Part shown: in pieces, positions 16,783 through 27,800 of the stretch
Layout: the number at the start of each line of letters is the position of its first letter
Numbering within the stretch: the stretch's first letter is position 1
NCBI GenBank assembly: GCA_029266835.1
Contig: JAQSWD010000017.1
Location: 1 to 64,000 of the forward strand
From: Steroidobacteraceae bacterium
GTDB lineage: Bacteria; Pseudomonadota; Gammaproteobacteria; Steroidobacterales; Steroidobacteraceae
Length of the DNA: 64,000 nt
Direction: 5' to 3'
The notes under the pieces: model-generated
Database searches by the model: none
The model's input: only the letters and a program-made list of their open reading frames with translations
Told to the model about the DNA's origin: nothing
Program-made: the position numbers and the translations under genes

Positions 16783-18558
16783 ATGGCCGTCAAAATCCCG
16801 CCGTCGGCGACCGACCTGGAAGCGGCGAACGCGCACCTGCGTTACACACTCGACCTGATGCGCGCCGAGCACCACCAGGCGCAGGCCGCCTTGCGCGAGG
16901 AGTCACGGCTGCTCGAGGTTCTCAACCAGACCGGCCAGTCCATCGCGTCGCAGCTCGAGATCGAGAAGCTGCTGCAGACGGTCACCGACTCGGCCACCGA
17001 ACTCACCGGCGCCAGGTTCGGTGCGTTCTTCTACAACCGCGTCAACGAGAATGGCGAGGACTATCTACTCTACACGCTCTCGGGCGCGCCGCGCGAAGCC
17101 TTCGACAAGTTCGGACATCCGCGTCCCACGGCGGTGTTCGCGCCAACGTTTCGCGGCGATGGACCGGTGCGCAGCGATGACATCACGCGCGACCCTCGGT
17201 ACGGACGGATGAGTCCGCACCATGGCATGCCGCCCGGCCATCTGCCGGTGCGCAGCTACCTGGCCACCGCGGTGAAGTCCCGGTCCGGCGAAGTGTTCGG
17301 CGGACTTTTCTTCGGCCATCCCGATGCCGGCAAATTCACGGAGCGCAGTGAACGGCTGGTGGTCAGCGTGGCCGCGCAGGCAGCCATCGCCATCGAAAAC
17401 GCGCGCCTCTACGAAGCGGCGCAGCGCGAGCTGGCGAATCGCCAGCGCGCCGAGGAGGCGTTGCGCGACAACGACCGGCGCAAGGACGAATTCCTCGCCA
17501 CGCTGGGGCATGAGTTGCGCAATCCGCTGGCGCCGATCCGGCAGGCGGCGAAGATCATCAGCTCCGACTCCGCCGACGAGCAGCAGAAGGCCTGGGCACA
17601 CGAGGTGATCTCGCGGCAGGTGCAGAACATGTCGTTGTTGCTGGAAGACCTGCTGGACATCTCGCGCATCACGCGCGGCACGCTCGAGCTGCGCAAACGG
17701 CATGTGACGCTGGCGCACATCATCGAATCCGCGGTGGAAACGGCCCGCCCCGCCATCGACACCAAGCGCCATAAGCTCGAAGTCGTACTGCCCAGCGAAA
17801 ACCTCGACCTCGAGGCGGATCCGCTGCGGCTGTCGCAGGTGCTGTCCAACCTGCTGACCAACGCCGCCAAGTACACCGACCCCGAGGGCAATGTACGGCT
17901 CCTCGCCGAAGTTCGCGGCGACCAGGTGGTGATCGCCGTGCGCGACGATGGCATCGGCATCGCCGCCGACGCGCTGCCCAACGTCTTCACCATGTTCTCG
18001 CAGGTGGCGTCGTCACGGTCCGGTGGAGGGCTGGGCATCGGACTGGCGTTGTCCAAAGGACTGGTCGAGATGCACGGCGGAACCTTGTCGGCCCACAGCG
18101 CGGGCCTGGGCCACGGCAGCGAATTCACGGTCCATCTGCCGGCGCAAGTCGTGTCGCGCACGCCGCGTGATCCGCCTCCCGCGGGGCCACCCCCGCCCTC
18201 CCGCCGCCGCCGCGTGCTGGTGGCCGACGACAACCGCGATGCCGGCGAAAGCCTCGCCATGCTGCTGCGTCTCGACGGTCACGAAGTCGAGATCGCCTTC
18301 GACGGTCCCGAGGCCTTGTCCCTGTTCGACCGCATGAAGCCGGAAGTGGCCATTCTCGATATCGGGATGCCTGGCCTCACCGGCTACGAAGTGGCGCAAC
18401 GCATCCGTGCGTTGCGTCCGGTGCGGCCGGTCACGCTGATCGCCGTGACCGGCTGGGGCCAGGATGCCGACAAAGAGCGGGCCGCGGAATCGGGCTTCGA
18501 TCACCATTTCACCAAGCCACTCGAACCCGACGCGCTGTCGGCGCTGCTGGTCAGCTGA
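16783..18558 (+). CDS. Hybrid sensor histidine kinase, GAF-HisKA-HATPase-REC
   Basis: 591 residues from ATG 16783. It has no membrane segment, so it is a soluble sensor. A short coiled coil (about 10-45) leads into a GAF domain (about 48-205, containing GARFGAFFYN and RSYLATAVKSRSGEVFGGLFFGHP). The dimerisation domain carries phospho-acceptor His243 in GHELRNPLAPI. The ATPase domain has N-box NLLTNAAKYTD, DDGIGI and GLGIGLALS. A proline-rich linker (463-474) precedes a receiver domain with phospho-acceptor Asp526 (ILDIGMPG) and Lys in FTKPLEP. There is no output domain and no adjacent response regulator, so phosphotransfer goes to an unlinked partner. The GAF ligand is unknown. Confidence 0.9.
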   Translation: MAVKIPPSATDLEAANAHLRYTLDLMRAEHHQAQAALREESRLLEVLNQTGQSIASQLEIEKLLQTVTDSATELTGARFGAFFYNRVNENGEDYLLYTLSGAPREAFDKFGHPRPTAVFAPTFRGDGPVRSDDITRDPRYGRMSPHHGMPPGHLPVRSYLATAVKSRSGEVFGGLFFGHPDAGKFTERSERLVVSVAAQAAIAIENARLYEAAQRELANRQRAEEALRDNDRRKDEFLATLGHELRNPLAPIRQAAKIISSDSADEQQKAWAHEVISRQVQNMSLLLEDLLDISRITRGTLELRKRHVTLAHIIESAVETARPAIDTKRHKLEVVLPSENLDLEADPLRLSQVLSNLLTNAAKYTDPEGNVRLLAEVRGDQVVIAVRDDGIGIAADALPNVFTMFSQVASSRSGGGLGIGLALSKGLVEMHGGTLSAHSAGLGHGSEFTVHLPAQVVSRTPRDPPPAGPPPPSRRRRVLVADDNRDAGESLAMLLRLDGHEVEIAFDGPEALSLFDRMKPEVAILDIGMPGLTGYEVAQRIRALRPVRPVTLIAVTGWGQDADKERAAESGFDHHFTKPLEPDALSALLVS

Positions 18559-18564
18559 GCCGAC

Positions 18565-20805
18565 TCAATCGGCGCCGATGGTGCCGCCATCGTCTCGCGT
18601 GATCACGATGGTGGCCGAGCGCGGGCGCGCCACACCGCCGTCCGGCCAGTGGCTGCCAAACTCGCTGGTTGCGTAGTTCGGCGCCGTATTCTCGCCGGGA
18701 TGCTGGATGTTCACGAACAGTGCCTTGCCATCCGGCGTTTCGGCGATGCCGGTGAGTTCGCACTCCTTCGGGCCCACGAGGAAGCGCCGCAATTTCTTCT
18801 CGCCGCCGGAACTGCCGACGTAGGTGGTGACCGTGGAACTGGACGCGCCGTCCACGTTGGTGAGGGTGCGCGCCTTGCCGTCGCCGGTCTGCCCGGGCAA
18901 CGCGGCCAGCATCATGCAATTGGTGACATCGGTGAACGCGCCATCGTCGGTCTGCAGCCAGAGCAGGCCGGGCGTGGCGTAGCTGAACCACAGGCCGTCA
19001 GGGCTGGAAAAATCGTTGGCGTCCGACAGGCCGGAGAGGTTCACGTTGTCGGGCGAAGCCGTGGACCGCGCGCCAAATAGATAGACATCCCAGTCGAACG
19101 ACAACGCGTCGGCATAGCCGCCGCCTTCCTTGAATCGGATGACGTGTCCATTGGGGTTGCCCTTCTGATCCTGTCCCGTGAGGCGCTTGTCGTTGTAGAA
19201 ACGCGGGTTCGACGGCGTCACCGCGGTGATGGGTCGCTGCGCGGCCCCGTTGTTGGTCAGCGTGAAGTACACCTCGCCGTTGGACGGGTGAACGGCGGCC
19301 CATTCCGGGCGATCCATTTTGGTGGCGCCCACCGAATCCGCCGCGAAACGCAGGTTGATCAGCACGTCGGCCTGGTCGGCGAAGGGATAGACCGGGTTGC
19401 CGGGGCCGATGCCGTTCTTGCCGAAGGCCAGCTCTATCCACTGCCCGCTGCCATCGGGCAGGAACTGCGCCACGTACAAGGTGCCCTCGTCCATGTACTT
19501 GTCGCCGGCTTCGATGCCACGGCCCGCATCGCGCGGATCCCACACCGCTCGCGAAACGAACTTGTAGAGGTATTCGTTGCGGGCGTCGTCACCCATGTAG
19601 AACACGATGGGCTCGCCGGCCCGCACCGGGCCGAGCTCCGCGCCTTCATGACCGAAACGGCCCAGCGCCGTGCGCTTGCGCGGTGCGCGCTTCGGATCGA
19701 ACGGATCGATCTCCACCACCCATCCATAGGTGTTCGATACGTTGCGGAAGTCGTCGCTGCCATCGACCGACACACCCAGCTTTTCGGTGTTCCAGCGACC
19801 GAACAGATTGTCGCTGGTGTCGGGGGTCACGGTGGCCCAGAGTTCGCGGCCCGCTCCGGCTACACCGTATCGCGAGAAGGAAGCGATTTCCTTCGCGGAA
19901 CGCCGGGGGTTGTCCGTGGAAACGACACGCCGGAAATAACCCGCGAAGTTCTCCTCGCAGGTGAGATAGGTACCCCAGGGCGTGTAGCCATTGGCGCAAT
20001 TGTTCACAGTGCCGCGCGTGGCCGAGCCGTCCGGTGAATAACGCGTGACCATGTACTTCGTGCGCGCCGCCGGGCCGGAGAGTTTCATTGGGGTCAGCGT
20101 GTGGACACGGCGGTTGAAGCGCGAAGCCTGTTCGTAGTCCCAATCCACCGAGCGGTTGCCGGGGCGCAGGAACTTGCGAAACGAAGCGCTCCAGTGCTGC
20201 GGCTTGCGACGCCGCTCGCGCACGATCTCGAGCACGCTGACGCCATGGGCGTAGAACTCGCGGATCACCTCGTCACGAACCGTACGCACGCCGCCCACCA
20301 CGGTCTGGCCGGTGGGATGCAGATAGGCCGGCGTGATCGCTTCATGATTCATGCACAACAAGCCGCGTGACGACTCGTGCTTGTGGTAGCGCCCATTCGC
20401 GCCCATCCCGAAGAAATACATGCCATCGTGATGATCGCCGGCGCGGAACTGGTAGCTGGCAGCTTCGTCGGTGCCGTCATTGCGGAAGTCATCGACGTGC
20501 CGAGCGATGGGGTCGCCCAGCGCATATAACACGTCGTAACTGTAACCCTCGGGCAGCGTCACGGCGTCCTCGAGATTCTTGGCGACGGCATTGAAATTCA
20601 GCCGCAGCTTGCGCTGCGGGTACCCGTGGCCATTGCCATGGCCATGGGAATAGCCGTGCGCATTGGCCGTGGAAACGGCGCCGCCCATCGCGGCCAGCGC
20701 GACCGCGCCGCCGAGCATGGTCCGGCGCGAGAGTCTCTGGTCGAGTACGGACTCGAACGTGGGGTTGGAGGAATTGTTGTGCTCTTCGACATGATCGTGT
20801 GACAT
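18565..20805 (-). CDS. phoX: PhoX-family (DUF839) phosphatase, Tat-exported
   Basis: 746 residues from ATG 20805, which has AAGGGAG six bases upstream. A twin-arginine signal is present (SRRTMLGG, Arg27-Arg28, then AVALAAMGGAVSTANA). The rest is the DUF839/PhoX beta-propeller seen in Ca-Fe dependent alkaline phosphatases: LLCMNHEAITPAY, TPWGTYLTCEENFAGYF, GHEGAELG, YMGDDARNEYLYKFVSR, PEWAAVHPSNGEVYFTLTNN, SPDGLWFSY, TPDGKALFVNIQHPGEN. The length is normal for the family. It acts in the periplasm, releasing phosphate from organic esters. A candidate Pho box lies 56-73 bp upstream on the same strand, supporting induction by phosphate starvation. The gene is divergent from ggt. Confidence 0.88.
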   Translation of the reverse strand: MSHDHVEEHNNSSNPTFESVLDQRLSRRTMLGGAVALAAMGGAVSTANAHGYSHGHGNGHGYPQRKLRLNFNAVAKNLEDAVTLPEGYSYDVLYALGDPIARHVDDFRNDGTDEAASYQFRAGDHHDGMYFFGMGANGRYHKHESSRGLLCMNHEAITPAYLHPTGQTVVGGVRTVRDEVIREFYAHGVSVLEIVRERRRKPQHWSASFRKFLRPGNRSVDWDYEQASRFNRRVHTLTPMKLSGPAARTKYMVTRYSPDGSATRGTVNNCANGYTPWGTYLTCEENFAGYFRRVVSTDNPRRSAKEIASFSRYGVAGAGRELWATVTPDTSDNLFGRWNTEKLGVSVDGSDDFRNVSNTYGWVVEIDPFDPKRAPRKRTALGRFGHEGAELGPVRAGEPIVFYMGDDARNEYLYKFVSRAVWDPRDAGRGIEAGDKYMDEGTLYVAQFLPDGSGQWIELAFGKNGIGPGNPVYPFADQADVLINLRFAADSVGATKMDRPEWAAVHPSNGEVYFTLTNNGAAQRPITAVTPSNPRFYNDKRLTGQDQKGNPNGHVIRFKEGGGYADALSFDWDVYLFGARSTASPDNVNLSGLSDANDFSSPDGLWFSYATPGLLWLQTDDGAFTDVTNCMMLAALPGQTGDGKARTLTNVDGASSSTVTTYVGSSGGEKKLRRFLVGPKECELTGIAETPDGKALFVNIQHPGENTAPNYATSEFGSHWPDGGVARPRSATIVITRDDGGTIGAD

Positions 20806-20860
20806 GAACGCTCCCTTGAGCTGGCTTTGGCTGGCAAGGAGCGCAACGTAAACAACGTCC

Positions 20861-20878
20861 ATGACAGGACGAGGACAG
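20861..20878 (-). promoter_or_regulatory. Candidate Pho box upstream of phoX
   Basis: On the minus strand, CTGTCCT-CGTC-CTGTCAT: two 7-bp direct repeats with a 4-bp spacer, the 11-bp period of the PhoB site. The second repeat matches the CTGTCAT consensus exactly and the first differs at one base. The spacer is not AT-rich as in E. coli. A TACGTT that could serve as -10 lies 10 bp further downstream, matching the usual layout where the Pho box replaces the -35. Confidence 0.6.
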
Positions 20879-20906
20879 GCGACGAGCCGGCGCATAGACT
20901 CATCGC

Positions 20907-22616
20907 ATGAAAAAACTGTTGTCCTGCCTGTTGCTGACGCTGATAACCGGCGCCGCGGTCGCCGCGTCCCCCGCCCCCATCGCCGCCGAACGGGGCATGG
21001 TGGTCACCGCCCAGCAATACGCGACGCGCATCGGTGTCGATGTGCTCAAACAGGGCGGCAATGCCATCGATGCGGCCGTGGCCGTGGGCTACGCGCTCGC
21101 CGTGGTGTATCCCGCGGCCGGCAATCTCGGCGGCGGCGGCTTCATGACGGTGATGTTTGCCGATGGCCGGCGTGCATTCATCGATTTTCGCGAGAAGGCG
21201 CCGCTGGCGGCCACCGCGAACATGTTCCTGGACGCACAAGGCAATGTCGTGCCCGACCTCAGCACGCGCGGTCACCTGGCGGTGGCGGTGCCGGGCACCG
21301 TGGCGGGGCTCGAGTACATTCGCGCGAAATACGGCACGCGGCCCCTGCGAACGTTGATAGACCCGGCGATCCGCCTCGCCGAACGCGGTTTCGTGCTGGC
21401 CCAAGGCGACGCGGAGATGTTGTGGGAGGGTTCCGCGGATTTCCGCAAGGACGCGGCATCGGCCGCGATCTTCCTCCACGCCGGCAAGCCGTGGCAGCCC
21501 GGCGACACGCTCAAGCAACCTGATCTCGCGCGCACGCTGAAATTGATTCGCGCCAGGGGCGCGCCCGGCTTCTACCAGGGCGAAACCGCCGCGAAACTCG
21601 TCGCGGCCAGCCGTGCTGGCGGTGGCATCCTGAGCCAGGCCGACCTCGACGCCTATGACGTGCGCGAGATGCCGCCGCTGGAGTGCGACTACCGCGGGTT
21701 TCGCATCGTGTCGGCGCCACCGCCCAGCTCGGGTGGCGTGGTGATCTGCGAAATCCTCAATGTGCTGGAAGGTTACCCGTTGCCGGATTACGGCTGGGGC
21801 TCGGCCCGCGCGATCCACGTGCAGATCGAGGCCATGCGCCAGGCGTACATCGACCGCAACCAGTTGTTAGGAGACCAGCGGTTCGTGAAGAACCCGGTGG
21901 ACCAGATGCTGGACAAGGCCTATGGCGCGCGCATCCGCGCCGGCATCGACCCGCAGCGGGCCGGCATTTCGACGAAGCTGGTGCCGGGTGCGGGCTTCAA
22001 CGAAGGCAGCCACACCACGCACTACTCCATCGCCGACTCGTTCGGCAACGCGGTGGCGGTCACCTACACACTGAACGACTGGTTCGGCGCGCGCGTCACC
22101 GCCGGCGGCACCGGCGTACTGCTCAACAACGAGATGGACGATTTCACCGCCAAGGTGGGCGTGCCCAATCTCTACGGACTGGTGCAGGGCGAGAACAACA
22201 GGATCGAGCCCGGCAAGCGACCGCTGAGCTCCATGGCGCCCACCATCGTGGTGAAAGACCGCAAGCCGTGGATGATCCTGGGAACGCCCGGCGGCAGCCG
22301 CATCATCACCGCGGTGACGCTCACGCTGCTCAACGTCATCGATTACGGCATGGACTTGCAGGAGGCCGTGGACGCGCCGCGCATCCACCAGCAATGGCTG
22401 CCTGAAGAAACCTACGTGGAAGCGCGGGCGCTGAGCGCCGACACGCGCGCGATCCTGGAGTCCATGGGCCACAGGCTCACGGTGCCGCAGCCCGAGAACC
22501 ACGTCGCGGCGATATTGATCGGCGCGCCCGCGCTCAATGCGAAGCCGGTGGGCGGCAACAGGTTCTACGGAGCGATAGACCCGCGGCGGAACACGGGTCT
22601 CGCGGCGGGTTATTAG
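20907..22616 (+). CDS. ggt: Gamma-glutamyltransferase (glutathione hydrolase) proenzyme
   Basis: 569 residues with a signal peptide (1-20, ending AVAA), so periplasmic. It cleaves the gamma-glutamyl bond of glutathione and conjugates. The N-terminal large subunit contains GGNAIDAAVAVGYALAVV, GNLGGGGFM and DFREKAP. Autoprocessing and catalysis use Thr370 in GSHTTHYSIAD. The small subunit contains LNNEMDDF, KRPLSSMAPTIV (substrate Ser-Ser pair) and GTPGGSRI. The length is normal. It lies 101 bp from the divergent phoX start. The 3' end overlaps the convergent methyltransferase gene by four bases. Confidence 0.94.
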   Translation: MKKLLSCLLLTLITGAAVAASPAPIAAERGMVVTAQQYATRIGVDVLKQGGNAIDAAVAVGYALAVVYPAAGNLGGGGFMTVMFADGRRAFIDFREKAPLAATANMFLDAQGNVVPDLSTRGHLAVAVPGTVAGLEYIRAKYGTRPLRTLIDPAIRLAERGFVLAQGDAEMLWEGSADFRKDAASAAIFLHAGKPWQPGDTLKQPDLARTLKLIRARGAPGFYQGETAAKLVAASRAGGGILSQADLDAYDVREMPPLECDYRGFRIVSAPPPSSGGVVICEILNVLEGYPLPDYGWGSARAIHVQIEAMRQAYIDRNQLLGDQRFVKNPVDQMLDKAYGARIRAGIDPQRAGISTKLVPGAGFNEGSHTTHYSIADSFGNAVAVTYTLNDWFGARVTAGGTGVLLNNEMDDFTAKVGVPNLYGLVQGENNRIEPGKRPLSSMAPTIVVKDRKPWMILGTPGGSRIITAVTLTLLNVIDYGMDLQEAVDAPRIHQQWLPEETYVEARALSADTRAILESMGHRLTVPQPENHVAAILIGAPALNAKPVGGNRFYGAIDPRRNTGLAAGY

Positions 22617-23311
22617 GCGCGCTCGCTCTTGATGGCCATGATGCTCTTCGTGAGCCCCAGCCACTTTTCGTCGCGGATTTCCGCGCCATCGAACATGCCG
22701 GCCAGCTCGCGCTTGTTCAGCAGGTACCAGTCGGGATGGGTGCGCGAAGGCCAGAACGGGCGCACCATCTGCAGCGCCGGGATCAGCAACCGCCGCGGCA
22801 GCCAGCCGTAGAAAGGCAGCCAGCTGTGGCTTTCGATCACGAACCAGCGATACGGCGTCTGCACGAAAAACTGCCTGCCCACGCGCTGTATCTCGCGCGC
22901 GAACTCGCGCTGGTGCTTCAACGAGCGTTCGCGGAACACCTTGCCCGAACGCGTGGCATAGACCTGGTCCTTGGGCACGGTGACGTGTTCGATGACCGAT
23001 GAGCAGTAGACGATGTCGAAGAATCCATCTGGGAACGGCAGTTTGCCGTCTTCGCCCACCAGCACCGGCACGTAGCCGAATTCCTGGCGACCCCGCTCGA
23101 GGAACTTGGGGTGGATGTCGGCGATATAAGTGTTTTCCGGTTTGACCGGCGTGCCGTCGAGAACCGAGTGAATGGCGGCGCCCCACTGGGAACCCAGATC
23201 CAGGATGCGCGTGTCCGCGGTCAACCGAAAGTGCTCGCGAAACTCCTTTGCGCGGCGCTGACGCGCACGGGTGGACAGGTTTCCCACGAACTTGCTGATG
23301 ATGTTGGCCAC
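22613..23311 (-). CDS. Class I SAM-dependent methyltransferase
   Basis: 232 residues with methyltransferase motif I ILDLGSQWGAA (about 36-46), acidic post-I residue in TYIADIHPKFLERG, and FPDGFFDIVYCSSVIEHV (motif IV region). The substrate is unknown. The C-terminal half has RQFFVQTPYRWFVIESHSWLPFYGWLPRRLL, an aromatic-rich region often seen in methyltransferases of sugar or lipid-linked substrates. It lies 69 bp downstream of the efflux operon on the same strand and may be read through from it. Confidence 0.82.
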   Translation of the reverse strand: MANIISKFVGNLSTRARQRRAKEFREHFRLTADTRILDLGSQWGAAIHSVLDGTPVKPENTYIADIHPKFLERGRQEFGYVPVLVGEDGKLPFPDGFFDIVYCSSVIEHVTVPKDQVYATRSGKVFRERSLKHQREFAREIQRVGRQFFVQTPYRWFVIESHSWLPFYGWLPRRLLIPALQMVRPFWPSRTHPDWYLLNKRELAGMFDGAEIRDEKWLGLTKSIMAIKSERA

Positions 23312-23380
23312 GCCCGGATTGTGGCCATCGGCGCGGTGCCGTGGCGGTTGTGGGCGCCGCCGGAAGGTGTCAGCGCTCTC

Positions 23381-24805
23381 CTACTCCTTCCAGCCGCCAC
23401 CCAGTGCAGCGTACAGCTGTACCAGATTGCTCGCGCCGGCCAGGCGCGTCTCGATCAGCGCACGCTGCGAGGAATAGAAGTCGCGCTGGGCGATCAGTGA
23501 ACTCAGATAGCTGTCGACGCCGCCGCGATAACGCACGTCGGCCAGCCGGTAGCTGTTCTCCGACGCCCTGGTCAACGCCTCTTGGGCGCGGATCTGGTCG
23601 GTGAACGTGGCCCGCGCCGCCAGCGCATCGGCCACATCGCGGAATGCCGCCTGGATGGACTGCTCATACCGCGCCACTTCGATGCGCTTGCGCACATTGG
23701 CGAGGTTGAGCCCCGCGATGTTGGCGCCGCCAGAGAAGACGGGCAGCCGCAACTGCGGCGTGAAACTCCAGCTGGTGTGGCCGCTCTGGAACAGTGCCGA
23801 CAGATCGTCGCTGGCATTGCCGTAGAAACCGGTGAGCGAAATGCTCGGGAAAAACGCCGCGCGCGCCGCGCCGATATCCGCGTTGGCCGCCTTGAGCGCA
23901 TGCTCGGCGGCGCGTACATCGGGCCGCCGCGTGAGCAATTCGGCGGGCAGGCCCGCCGGCAGTTCCTTCGAGAAAGTCTGCGCATGGATGCTGTGTTCGC
24001 CAACGCCCACTTCCGGCGGCAGCGGCTCGCCCACCAGCAGCGCCAGCGCGTTGCGGTCCTGGGCCACGCGGCGGGTCTGCGCGGCGATGTCCACTTCGGC
24101 TTCGCGCCACGCGGTCTCGGAGCGATGCAGGTCGATCTCGCTCGAGACACCCTGGTCGAAGCGGAGCCTGGTGAGATCGTAGGACTTGCGCTGGCTGTCG
24201 CGCGTGCCCTGTGCCAGCGCCAGCAATTCGCGGTCGGCGATCAGTGTCAGCCAGGCATTGGCCACTTCGGACACCAGCGTGAGCTGGGCCGCGGTGCGGT
24301 TCTCCTCGAACCCGAAATATTCCTCGAGCGCCGCGCGACGCAGACTGCGTACGCGGCCGAACAGATCCAGCTCGAACGCCGGGACACCGACCCCCGCCGA
24401 ATACGTGCGGTTCAGCTCGCTCTCGCCGGTGGCGGACAGTGACGCCGGCACTCGCTGATTGTTGGCCTGACCCTGCGCATCGATCGATGGCACGAGGTCG
24501 GAGCGCCGGATCCGATACTGGGCGCGTGCCGCCTCGACATTGAGCGTGGCGATACGCAGGTCGCGATTGTTGTCGAGCGCGCGGCGGATGAGATCCTGCA
24601 GCTCCGCATCCGGGAAGAATTCCCGCCAGCCGATCTCCGAGGCGGGGACTGCCGCCGCTTCGGGCGTCACACTCGAGTTCGCATCGAAGACCGCGGGCAC
24701 GGGCGGATCCGGCTGCCGGTAGCGCGGCGCCATGGTGCAGGCGCCCAGCATCGCGGCAAGCGCCGCGACCGTGGTCAGGGTGATCGGATTGCGTCGCGCG
24801 CTCAT
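23381..24805 (-). CDS. oprM: RND efflux outer-membrane lipoprotein (OprM/NodT family)
   Basis: 474 residues. A lipoprotein signal with lipobox LGAC (Cys23) precedes two outer-membrane-efflux (TolC-like) repeats (about 60-250 and 270-465). Typical strings are [73 protein letters not shown] and [22 protein letters not shown]. It forms the outer-membrane channel of the tripartite pump. The start overlaps the RND pump gene's stop by four bases. It is the last gene of marR-MFP-RND-OMF. Confidence 0.93.
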   Translation of the reverse strand: MSARRNPITLTTVAALAAMLGACTMAPRYRQPDPPVPAVFDANSSVTPEAAAVPASEIGWREFFPDAELQDLIRRALDNNRDLRIATLNVEAARAQYRIRRSDLVPSIDAQGQANNQRVPASLSATGESELNRTYSAGVGVPAFELDLFGRVRSLRRAALEEYFGFEENRTAAQLTLVSEVANAWLTLIADRELLALAQGTRDSQRKSYDLTRLRFDQGVSSEIDLHRSETAWREAEVDIAAQTRRVAQDRNALALLVGEPLPPEVGVGEHSIHAQTFSKELPAGLPAELLTRRPDVRAAEHALKAANADIGAARAAFFPSISLTGFYGNASDDLSALFQSGHTSWSFTPQLRLPVFSGGANIAGLNLANVRKRIEVARYEQSIQAAFRDVADALAARATFTDQIRAQEALTRASENSYRLADVRYRGGVDSYLSSLIAQRDFYSSQRALIETRLAGASNLVQLYAALGGGWKE

Positions 24806-27800
24806 GCGTTGCTCGCGTAAGGCGCGTCCGCCGGAGTCTCATCGACCTTCATGGCCGTGGGTTTCACCTTGAAGTAGCGCAGCACGACGACGAAGAACAC
24901 CGGCACGAAGAAGATGGCCAGGAAAGTGGCGGCCAGCATGCCGCCGATCACGCCCGTACCCACCGCATGCTGCGCGCCCGAACCCGCGCCACTGGAGATG
25001 GCCAGAGGCAACACGCCGGACATGAACGCCAGCGACGTCATGATGATGGGACGCAGACGCTGTTTCGCCGCGTGCACCACCGCCTCGATGAGGTCCATGC
25101 CGCGGTCGAAATTCTCCTTGGCGAATTCCACGATGAGAATGGCGTTCTTGGCCGAGATGCCGATGGTGACCAACAGGCCCACCTGGAAATAGGCGTCATT
25201 GGTGAGCCCGCGTATCAACGTGGCCGCTACGGCGCCGAGCACACCCAGTGGCACCACCAGCAGCACCACCGAGGGAATCGACCAGCTCTCGTACAGCGCC
25301 GCCAGGCACAGGAACACGATGGCCAGCGAAAGCACGTACAGCAACGGCGCCTGCGAACCCGCGGCGCGTTCCTCGAACGACAGGCCGTTCCACTCCAGGC
25401 CCACGCCGGCCGGTAGTTTGGCCACCATCTGCTCCATGGCGTCCATGGCCTCGCCCGAGCTGCGTCCGGCGGCGGGCGCGCCCTGGATCTGGTAAGCCGG
25501 CACGCCGTTGAAGCGCACCAGCTTCTGCGGACCGTAGGTCCACTCGCCGCGGCCGAAGGCCGAGAACGGGACCATCTCGCCCTTGTTGTTGCGCACGTAC
25601 CAGCGGTTGAGATCCTCGGGCTGCATGCGCGAGGCCGGGTCTCCCTGCACGTACACTCGCTTCACGCGGCCGCGGTCGATGAAATCGTTCACGTAGGTGG
25701 ATGCCCAGCCGGTCTGCAGTGTCTGGTTGATGTCCGTGATGGAGATGCCCAGCGCGCTGGCCTTCTCGCGGTCGATGTCCAGCTTGAACTGCGGGGCGTC
25801 TTCCACGCCATTGGGACGGACATTGGTCAGCGCCGGGTTTTCCGCCGCCATGCCCAGCAACTGGTTACGCGCGGCGAGGAAGGCCTCGCGCGTGAGTCCG
25901 CCGCGGTTCTGAAGCATGAGGTCGAAGCCGCCGGTGTTGCCGAGCTCGAGCACGGCGGGAGGCGGCACCGCGATGACATTGGCTTCCTTGATGCTCGAGA
26001 AGAACTTGTTGGTGCGTCCCAGGAAAGCCTGCATGGACTGCGAGGACTTGCTGCGTTCATCCCAGTCCCGGAGCTTGATGAAGATGAGGCCGGCGTTCTG
26101 GCCCGTGCCGGCGAAGCTGAAGCCGTTCACCGTGAGCACACCTTCGACCACGTCCTTCTCCTGTTCCAGCAGGTACTCGCGCGCCTTGTCGAGCGCCACC
26201 CAGGTGCGCTCCTTGGACGCCCCCGGTGGCGCCTGCACCTGGCCATACGCGAAGCCCGGATCCTCGGGCGGAAGGAACGAAGTGGGCACCCGTGAAAGCA
26301 GGAACGCGGTCACGACGACGATGGCGAGGAAGGCCAGCATCGATCGGCCCGGCCGGCTCAGCATCGCGTCGAGGCCCGCGCCGTGCCGCGCCCGGCCGCG
26401 ATCGAACCAACGGTTGAACCACCTGAAGAAGCCCTTGTGCTCCACGTGCCCACTCGAGGGAAGCGGCTTCAGGATGGTCGCGCACAGCGCGGGCGTGAGC
26501 ACCAGCGCCACCAGCACGGACAACGCCATGGCCGACACCAGGGTGATCGAGAACTGCCGGTAGATAACGCCAATGGAGCCGCCGAAGAAAGCCATGGGCA
26601 CGAACACCGCGGCCAGCACCAGCGCGATCGCCACCAGCGCGCCCGTGATCTGGTCCATGGACTTGCGCGTGGCTTCACGCGGTCCGAGACCCTCCTCGCT
26701 CATCACGCGCTCGACGTTCTCCACCACAACGATGGCGTCGTCGACGAGCAGGCCGATGGACAGCGCCATGCCGAACATGGTCAACGTGTTGATCGAGAAT
26801 CCGAATGCCGCCAGCACGCCGAAGGTGCCCAGCAGCACCACGGGCACCGCGATGGTCGGAATGAGCGTGGCGCGCGCGTTCTGCAGGAACAGGTACATCA
26901 CCAGGAACACCAGCACCACGGCTTCACCCAGCGTCTTCACGACTTCGAAGATGGAGGTGCGCACGAACGGCGTGGTGTCGAGTGGATAGACCACCTCGAG
27001 CCCGCGCGGGAAGAAGGGCTGCAGCCGGTCGATGGTCTCGTGGATGGCCGTCATCGTGTCGAGCGCGTTCTGCCCCGCCGCCAGGCGGATGGCGACACCC
27101 GCGCCGGGTTTGCCGTTGTACTTGGTGTCGCGGGTATAACTTTCGGAGTTCAGCGCCACGCGCGCCACGTCGGCGACGCGCACCTGCGAACCGTCGGGAT
27201 TCACGCGCAGCAGGATGTCGCGAAACTCCTCGGGCGTGGAGAAACGGGTCGGACCGATGATGGCCGCGGAGAACGCCTGTCCTTCGGCCGCCGGCAAGCC
27301 GCCCAGCGAGCCCACCGACACCTGCACGTTCTGCGCGCGAATGGCCGCGACCACGTCGCCGGTAGTGAGACCGTAATTGTTGAGCTTGGCCGGGTCCACC
27401 CAGATGCGCATGGCGTACTGCGCGCCGAAGATGGTGACGTCGCCGACGCCGCGGGTTCGGTTCAGCGGGTCGAGGATATTGGTGGCGACGTAGTCCGTGA
27501 TCTCCTCGCCGTTCATGCTGTCGTCGGCGGAGATGAAACCCATGACGGTGAGGAAATTGCGCGCCGGCTTGTTGACGCGCACGCCCTGCTGCTGCACTTC
27601 CTGTGGCAGCAGCGTCAATGCCGTCGACAGCTTGTTCTGAACCTGTACCTGCGCGGTGTCCGGGTCGGTCCCCTGCGCGAACGTGAGCGTAATGCCGGCC
27701 GAACCATCGGCCTGCGCTTCCGAGGTGATGTACGTGAGGTTGTCGATGCCATTGAGCTGTTGCTCGATGACCTGGATGACCGTGTCCTGAACGGTCTGCG

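Noticed and set aside
22614-23380. Intrinsic terminators at the ends of ggt, the methyltransferase gene and the efflux operon
   Set aside because: GC-rich dyads exist but none is followed by a T-run; convergent overlaps leave no room at ggt.
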